A DNA stretch of 10,214 bases from Verrucomicrobia bacterium UBA2460. Lineage in GTDB: Bacteria; Verrucomicrobiota; Verrucomicrobiia; Methylacidiphilales; Verrucolacustridaceae. The position numbers were made by a program, and so were the translations under genes. The notes below the pieces were generated by a model, which was not told the origin of the DNA, ran no database searches, and was given only the letters and a program-made list of their open reading frames with translations. Of this stretch, positions 6,871 to 10,214 are shown in pieces. Numbering within the stretch: the first letter of the stretch is position 1; each line of letters opens with the position of its first letter. The stretch is from positions 19,955-30,168 of the forward strand of contig DDPU01000083.1 of NCBI GenBank assembly GCA_002342345.1, given 5' to 3'.

Positions 6871-7332
6871 ATGGCCGGCCACGGAAAAAAGTTCAGCGCC
6901 CACGCCGCGGGCGGAGAGGAGGAACCGGAATTTCAGGTCGCCCCGATGGTGGACGTCTTGCTGGTGTTGCTGATGTTCTTCACCGCCACAACCACCACCG
7001 AAGTAAAAAGCCAGATTGCCGACCTTACCCTTCCGGATGCCCAGGAAGCCAAGGACCGGGAAAAAGGGCAGGGGCAGTTTCTCGTTAACATCAACAAAAT
7101 GGGCGGGGTGGAGGCCCAGGGACGTGCCGGCTTGGATGAGGCCGGACTCAGTGCCCTCATCAAGCAGGATTACACCAGCGTGAAAAAGCTGGATCCCAAC
7201 GCCAGCTACCGGGTCCTGGTGCGGGCGGACAAGGATCTGGGTTGGGAAAAAACCAAGGTCGTTCTCAAGGCCGCTGCGGCGGCCGGCGTGGGAAACGTGG
7301 TTTTTGCCACCACCAAGGGAGGCAAGGGGTAG
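6871..7332 (+). CDS. exbD: Biopolymer transporter ExbD, first copy
   Basis: ExbD/TolR proteins place one helix in the pore of the ExbB ring and couple proton flow to movement in the periplasm. This 153-residue copy has a 20-residue cytoplasmic lead, one membrane span (about 24-41) with the motif APMVDVLLVLLMFFTAT, and a periplasmic domain ending VLVRADKDLGW...VLKAAAAAGVGNVVFATT, the typical ExbD C-terminal fold. Asp28 matches the essential proton-carrying aspartate (Asp25 in E. coli). Two Shine-Dalgarno candidates precede the ATG: AGGAGG at 6851-6856 (14 nt away, overlapping the exbB stop) and GGGGAGG at 6862-6868 (2 nt away). Neither has ideal spacing. It is followed after 3 nt by a second exbD. 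Confidence 0.93.
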   Translation: MAGHGKKFSAHAAGGEEEPEFQVAPMVDVLLVLLMFFTATTTTEVKSQIADLTLPDAQEAKDREKGQGQFLVNINKMGGVEAQGRAGLDEAGLSALIKQDYTSVKKLDPNASYRVLVRADKDLGWEKTKVVLKAAAAAGVGNVVFATTKGGKG

Positions 7333-7335
7333 ATC

Positions 7336-7749
7336 ATGGCGGGCGGAGGTGGCGGCGGGGAGGGCGAGTTCGGGCTGCAGATTGCGCCCATGCTGGACGT
7401 GATGTTTGTGCTGCTGATGTTTTTCATGGTGATGGCCGGTCAGCAGGTCAAGGAGGCGGAGCTGGGGGTTTCCGTCCCCGGCAGCGGACAGCCGGCCAGC
7501 AACGTCAAAATCCCCGTGAACATCCGGATCGCTCCCGACGGGGTGGTGACTTTCAACGACACGCCGGTCGACAGCCGGGAGGACCGCGAACTTCCCAGGC
7601 TGCGGGCCAGGCTCAAGGGGGTGATCCAGGAATCGGCCGAATCCTCGGTGATCATCCGGCCGAGCGACCGAGCTCCTTATCAACGGGTGGTCGACGTTCT
7701 CAACGCCTGCGGCGCGGAGAGGGTGAAGAATCTGACCTTTGGGGGATGA
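7336..7749 (+). CDS. exbD: Biopolymer transporter ExbD, second copy
   Basis: This 137-residue protein is a second, diverged ExbD. After a short Gly-rich lead (AGGGGGGEGEF) it has one membrane span (about 17-34) with APMLDVMFVLLMFFMVMAG, and Asp21 matches the essential proton-carrying residue. The periplasmic domain shows KIPVNIRIAPDGVVTFND (53-70), then VIIRPSDRAPYQRVVDVLNA (104-123) and a C-terminal VKNLTFGG. It starts only 3 nt after exbD1, with AAGGGG spanning the end of that gene as a likely ribosome site, so the two are translated together. Similarity to exbD1 is limited to the membrane helix and overall layout, so this is an old duplication and not a recent one. The two copies probably form a heterodimer within the ExbB ring (inference). 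Confidence 0.92.
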   Translation: MAGGGGGGEGEFGLQIAPMLDVMFVLLMFFMVMAGQQVKEAELGVSVPGSGQPASNVKIPVNIRIAPDGVVTFNDTPVDSREDRELPRLRARLKGVIQESAESSVIIRPSDRAPYQRVVDVLNACGAERVKNLTFGG

Positions 7750-7761
7750 GCGGTCCGTTTG

Positions 7762-7788
7762 CCGGTGTGCCTGGGTAAGGCACGCCGG
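7762..7788 (+). terminator. Candidate terminator after the Exb cassette
   Basis: A 10-bp stem with one G-U pair (CCGGTGTGCC/GGCACGCCGG) and a 7-nt loop lies 12 nt after the exbD2 stop. It is followed within 10 nt by a weak, interrupted T-tract (TTTCCTTTA). Position between convergent genes supports a terminator; the poor T-run limits confidence. Confidence 0.5.
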
Positions 7789-7823
7789 GGCCTGGTTTCC
7801 TTTATGTCCGGTCCGGCGGATGG

Positions 7824-7847
7824 TTTGCCGAGCCAGTCCCGGGCAAA
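7824..7847 (-). terminator. Hairpin just after the efp stop
   Basis: A perfect 6-bp inverted repeat (TTTGCC/GGCAAA) with a 12-nt loop lies 3 nt beyond the efp stop codon on the minus strand. No T-run follows in that direction, so it may be a 3'-end stabilising hairpin or a weak terminator. Confidence 0.3.
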
Positions 7848-7850
7848 AGG

Positions 7851-8411
7851 TTAGGCCCGTCCCATGTACTTCCGCTCGCGGGTGTCGACCTTGATCACCT
7901 CCCCTTCCTTGATGAAGAGGGGGACCTGCAACTGAATCCCCGTTTCCAGTTTTGCCATTTTCATGACGTTGTTGGCAGAGTCGCCGCGGATGCCCTCGGG
8001 GGACTCGGTGACCTTGAGGGTGACGCTTGCGGGAGGCTCCACGGAAACCGCCTTACCCTCGATGAAGAGGATTTCGCAGGGCGTGTTCTCCGAGATGAAG
8101 TCCTTCGCCTCCTCGACCAGCTCGGCGGGGAGGGTGATGTTCTCGTAGTTCTCCGGATTCATGAAGGTGTAGCCGGTGTTGTCCTGATAGCTGAACTCCC
8201 ACTTTTCGCGGGAAACATTCACCGTCTCCAGTCGCTCGTCCGAGGCGAGCCGATGGTCGGAGGAAAGACCGGACCGCAGTGAGCGGAAGGTGGCCTGGAC
8301 AAAGGCCCGCTTGTTGCCGGGGGTGCGGTGGGTGGTGTTGAGGACGATGTAGATGTCACCATCCTTGGTGACAGCCATGCCCCTGCGTAGGTCGTTTGCA
8401 ATTACTGCCAT
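7851..8411 (-). CDS. efp: Translation elongation factor P
   Basis: EF-P binds stalled ribosomes between the P and E sites and helps form bonds at proline runs. The 186-residue protein has the normal length and three beta-barrel domains: a KOW-like one (1-64) and two OB folds. The C-terminal signature is clear (ESPEGIRGDSANNV, then AKLETGIQLQVPLFIKEGE and IKVDTRERKYMGRA). The tip loop reads HRTPGNKRAFVQ. Aligned without gaps to E. coli (VKPGKGQAF), the modified Lys34 position is Asn33 here, followed by Lys34 and Arg35. The usual lysine or arginine to be modified is thus absent from the exact tip or shifted by one. AGGAGA lies 9 nt before the ATG, the best Shine-Dalgarno in the window. The gene follows kdsD by 29 nt on the same strand and is probably cotranscribed. 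Confidence 0.98.
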   Translation of the reverse strand: MAVIANDLRRGMAVTKDGDIYIVLNTTHRTPGNKRAFVQATFRSLRSGLSSDHRLASDERLETVNVSREKWEFSYQDNTGYTFMNPENYENITLPAELVEEAKDFISENTPCEILFIEGKAVSVEPPASVTLKVTESPEGIRGDSANNVMKMAKLETGIQLQVPLFIKEGEVIKVDTRERKYMGRA

Positions 8412-8420
8412 GACAACGGG

Positions 8421-8426
8421 TCTCCT
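8421..8426 (-). promoter_or_regulatory. Shine-Dalgarno of efp
   Basis: AGGAGA on the minus strand, 9 nt before the efp ATG, is the clearest ribosome binding site in the window and stands out because most neighbours lack one. Confidence 0.75.
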
Positions 8427-8440
8427 GCGTTATGGCCCGC

Positions 8441-9421
8441 TCAGTAGAGCCTGAAGCGGGCCAGATCCTGGGAATCCACCAGCCCGACCGGGCGGCGGAC
8501 CGCATCCAAAACAATCAAGTCCTCGATGCGATGGGTTTCAAAGATATGCAAGGCCTTGGCGGCAAGACTGTCAACGCCGATGGTCACGGGATTCCTGGTC
8601 ATGACCGCGCGGAGCGGGCGCTTTCCGATTTCGGGGTCCTTCTGGTAGCCGCGGACAAAGTCCCCGTGCGTGTAGATACCGAGCAGTTTTCCGCGGGCGT
8701 CCACCACCACGGCGGCACCACAGCGCTTTGCGGTGATCTGGGAAAGGGCCTTGGCCACGGGAGTTTCCGGCTTGCAGGCCGGAAAAGCGGTTCGCGGACG
8801 CATGATCTCGCTGACCTTCATGAGCAGATTGCGCCCGATCGTCCCGGCCGGGTGCAGGCGGGCGAAATCCTCCCGGCGGAATCCGCGGCTTTCCAGCAGG
8901 ACCATGGCAATGGCATCCCCGATGGCGAGCATCGCGGTGGTGCTGGAGGTGGGGGCAAGATTGAGGGGACAGGCCTCCTGATTGACGGAAACATCGATGG
9001 CGATGTCCGCCTGCCGGGCCAGCGGGGAGCGCAGGTTTCCGGTGATGCCGACAATCGGGGTTCCCAGCCGTTTGAGCAGGGGAACGACCCGGAGTAGCTC
9101 ATCCGTGTTGCCGCTGTAACTCAGGACAACCACCAAGTCCTTGGGGGAGACCACCCCGAGGTCCCCATGGGCGGCATCCACGGGATCAAGAGCGACCGAA
9201 GTGGTCCCGGTGCTGGCCAAGGTGGCGGCAATCTTGTGTCCGATGTGGCCGGATTTGCCGATTCCGGTGACGATGATCTTGCCGCCCGACTCGAGGCGTT
9301 GGCGCATCAGCTGGACCGCCCTGAGAAAACTCGGCCCGAGGCGGCGGCGCACCCGTTGCAGGGCGGCAATCTCGATCGCGAGCACCCGCCTGGCTTTTTG
9401 GAGATGATTCCCGTTGGCCAC
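8441..9421 (-). CDS. kdsD: D-arabinose-5-phosphate isomerase (KdsD/KpsF family)
   Basis: This enzyme converts ribulose-5-phosphate to arabinose-5-phosphate, the first step toward Kdo of lipopolysaccharide. From the GTG at 9421 it has 326 residues, close to E. coli KdsD (328). It has a SIS domain (about 40-175) and two CBS domains (about 204-262 and 268-326). The SIS motifs are TGIGKSGHIGHKIAATLAST, DAAHGDLG, LSYSGNTDE, CPLNLAPTSSTTA and HPAGTIGR. By ungapped alignment, the E. coli catalytic residues Lys59, His88, Glu111, Glu152 and His193 are all kept, as Lys56, His85, Glu108, Glu149 and His190. The frame stays open to a TTG at 9514, but that would overlap the divergent permease start and add 31 Arg-rich residues not known in the family. 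The GTG is preceded by a promoter-like motif that also favours it. There is no Shine-Dalgarno. Confidence 0.93.
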   Translation of the reverse strand: MANGNHLQKARRVLAIEIAALQRVRRRLGPSFLRAVQLMRQRLESGGKIIVTGIGKSGHIGHKIAATLASTGTTSVALDPVDAAHGDLGVVSPKDLVVVLSYSGNTDELLRVVPLLKRLGTPIVGITGNLRSPLARQADIAIDVSVNQEACPLNLAPTSSTTAMLAIGDAIAMVLLESRGFRREDFARLHPAGTIGRNLLMKVSEIMRPRTAFPACKPETPVAKALSQITAKRCGAAVVVDARGKLLGIYTHGDFVRGYQKDPEIGKRPLRAVMTRNPVTIGVDSLAAKALHIFETHRIEDLIVLDAVRRPVGLVDSQDLARFRLY

Positions 9422-9430
9422 GAACAGGAC

Positions 9431-9459
9431 AGAATATCGGGAAGTTGCTCGCCGGGCAA
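9431..9459 (-). promoter_or_regulatory. Candidate sigma70-type promoter of kdsD-efp
   Basis: On the minus strand, TTGCCC and TATTCT are separated by exactly 17 nt, each matching the consensus hexamers at 4 of 6 positions. Transcription would start near 9423-9424, only 2-3 nt before the GTG at 9421, giving an almost leaderless mRNA. Weak hexamers can occur by chance, and this lineage's consensus is not known to me. Confidence 0.35.
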
Positions 9460-9507
9460 ACCGTCTTGTGGCTTGAGCGAAGACCCGGTTCCCCGCACGG
9501 TAAACGG

Positions 9508-10214
9508 ATGACAACGTGGCCGGAGCTTTTTCTTGCCCTCCGTTTTCTCCGTCCCGGCCGGAGTTTTGTCTCCGTGATCACCGTGCTCAGCTGGCTTGGC
9601 GTGGTCGCCGGGGTGCTGGTCCTGATCGTTGTCCAGTCCGTGATGCGGGGATTCGAGGAGGAACTGACCCGAAAGGTGATCGGCTTCCAGTCCCACCTGA
9701 CCGTGGCGGGGCAGGGGCCCTTGTCCGAGCCTGACCGGCTCCTTGAGATGATTCGGTCCGAACCCGGCGTGACGGGCGCCAGTCCCGCCGTGCTGGGTCC
9801 GGTGCTGGCGGAAACGCGCGGACGGATTTCCACCCCGCGCATCAAGGGTTGGGATGCCGCCACCGCGGAAAGCGTGGTCCCCCTGAAGGAGTGCCTGATC
9901 GAGGGGGAATGGTCCCCCGGGGCGGACCAGTTGGTGGTGGGGAGCGAATGGGCGTCGGCCAACCGGGTTCAGATTGGAACCGAGGTCAACCTGCTTGGAC
10001 CCCAGCAGTTCCGGGACCTGGCGGGGAAAACCAACGCCCCGGGGGTTCTAAAAAAAATCCCCCTTCCCCGCACCTTCCGGGTAGCCGGGATTTTTAAAAC
10101 CGGGATGTTTGATTACGACTCCGACTACCTTCTGACCGATCTGGTGACCGCCCAGGATGTCTATGCCCTGACCAACTCCGTTCATGGCGTGGCCATCCGC
10201 CTGCAGCAATCCTC
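9508..10214 (+). CDS. LolC/LolE family lipoprotein-releasing ABC transporter permease, N-terminal part
   Basis: LolC/LolE permeases, with the ATPase LolD, extract lipoproteins from the inner membrane and pass them to LolA for the outer membrane. About 235 residues are visible before the right edge. The N-terminus shows the family pattern LALRFLRPGRSFVSVITVLS (9-28), running into the first membrane span (about 21-45), then VVQSVMRGFEEELTRKVIGF (41-60). The periplasmic MacB-like domain follows, with FKTGMFDYDSDYLLTDL near its end, a stretch typical of LolC/E. Later spans are outside the window. The ATG at 9508 fits the family N-terminus; no Shine-Dalgarno is seen. The gene diverges from kdsD across about 86 bp. 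Many phyla carry a single LolF-like gene in place of separate LolC and LolE, so no symbol is given. Confidence 0.92.
   Translation, partial: MTTWPELFLALRFLRPGRSFVSVITVLSWLGVVAGVLVLIVVQSVMRGFEEELTRKVIGFQSHLTVAGQGPLSEPDRLLEMIRSEPGVTGASPAVLGPVLAETRGRISTPRIKGWDAATAESVVPLKECLIEGEWSPGADQLVVGSEWASANRVQIGTEVNLLGPQQFRDLAGKTNAPGVLKKIPLPRTFRVAGIFKTGMFDYDSDYLLTDLVTAQDVYALTNSVHGVAIRLQQS

Noticed and set aside
6214..7683. Minus-strand open frame of 489 codons opposite the Exb genes
   Set aside because: Three tandem plus-strand genes with membrane helices and conserved Asp residues explain this region; the His/Gly-rich antisense translation is a shadow.
9422..9514. Upstream extension of kdsD to a TTG codon
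   Set aside because: It overlaps the permease start, is Arg-rich and lies outside the length of the family.

Overview
The window is high-GC DNA from a diderm bacterium, most likely a member of the Verrucomicrobiota or a related PVC lineage. The diderm call rests on an isomerase of the Kdo (lipopolysaccharide) pathway, a LolC/LolE permease and an ExbB/ExbD/ExbD set. The lineage guess is inference. It rests on the EF-P tip sequence TPGNKRAF, an ExbB with its own signal peptide followed by two ExbD genes, and the frequent absence of Shine-Dalgarno sites. No mobile element, CRISPR array, tRNA or rRNA was found.

Layout. Positions 1-5271 hold five minus-strand genes, read from right to left: a membrane-anchored SurA/PpiD-like foldase, a beta-CASP metallo-beta-lactamase-fold ribonuclease candidate, folD, rph and the 5' part of ppdK, which runs off the left edge. 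Spacers are short (31, 47 and 53 nt, plus one ATGA overlap), so they probably form one operon. Positions 5323-7749 hold a divergent plus-strand cassette: a secreted protein with TPR-like helices, ExbB, ExbD1 and ExbD2. A 101-nt spacer with two hairpins separates it from a convergent minus-strand pair, kdsD/kpsF followed by efp (9421-7851). At 9508 a LolC/LolE permease starts divergently and runs off the right edge.

How the genes may work together. ExbB and two ExbD proteins form a proton-driven inner-membrane motor. The secreted TPR-like protein probably belongs to the same envelope machine, but no TonB or receptor is present in the window. The left operon joins two ribonucleases (RNase PH and the beta-CASP protein) with folate C1 metabolism, a foldase and a PEP/pyruvate enzyme. 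KdsD (Kdo precursor) and LolC/E (lipoprotein export) both serve the outer membrane and share a short divergent promoter region.

Nothing here is clearly a new system. The points most worth a second look are the TonB-less Exb cassette with its TPR partner, a strong hairpin 4 nt before the start of the beta-CASP ribonuclease gene, the Asn at the EF-P tip, and a possible near-leaderless GTG start for kdsD.
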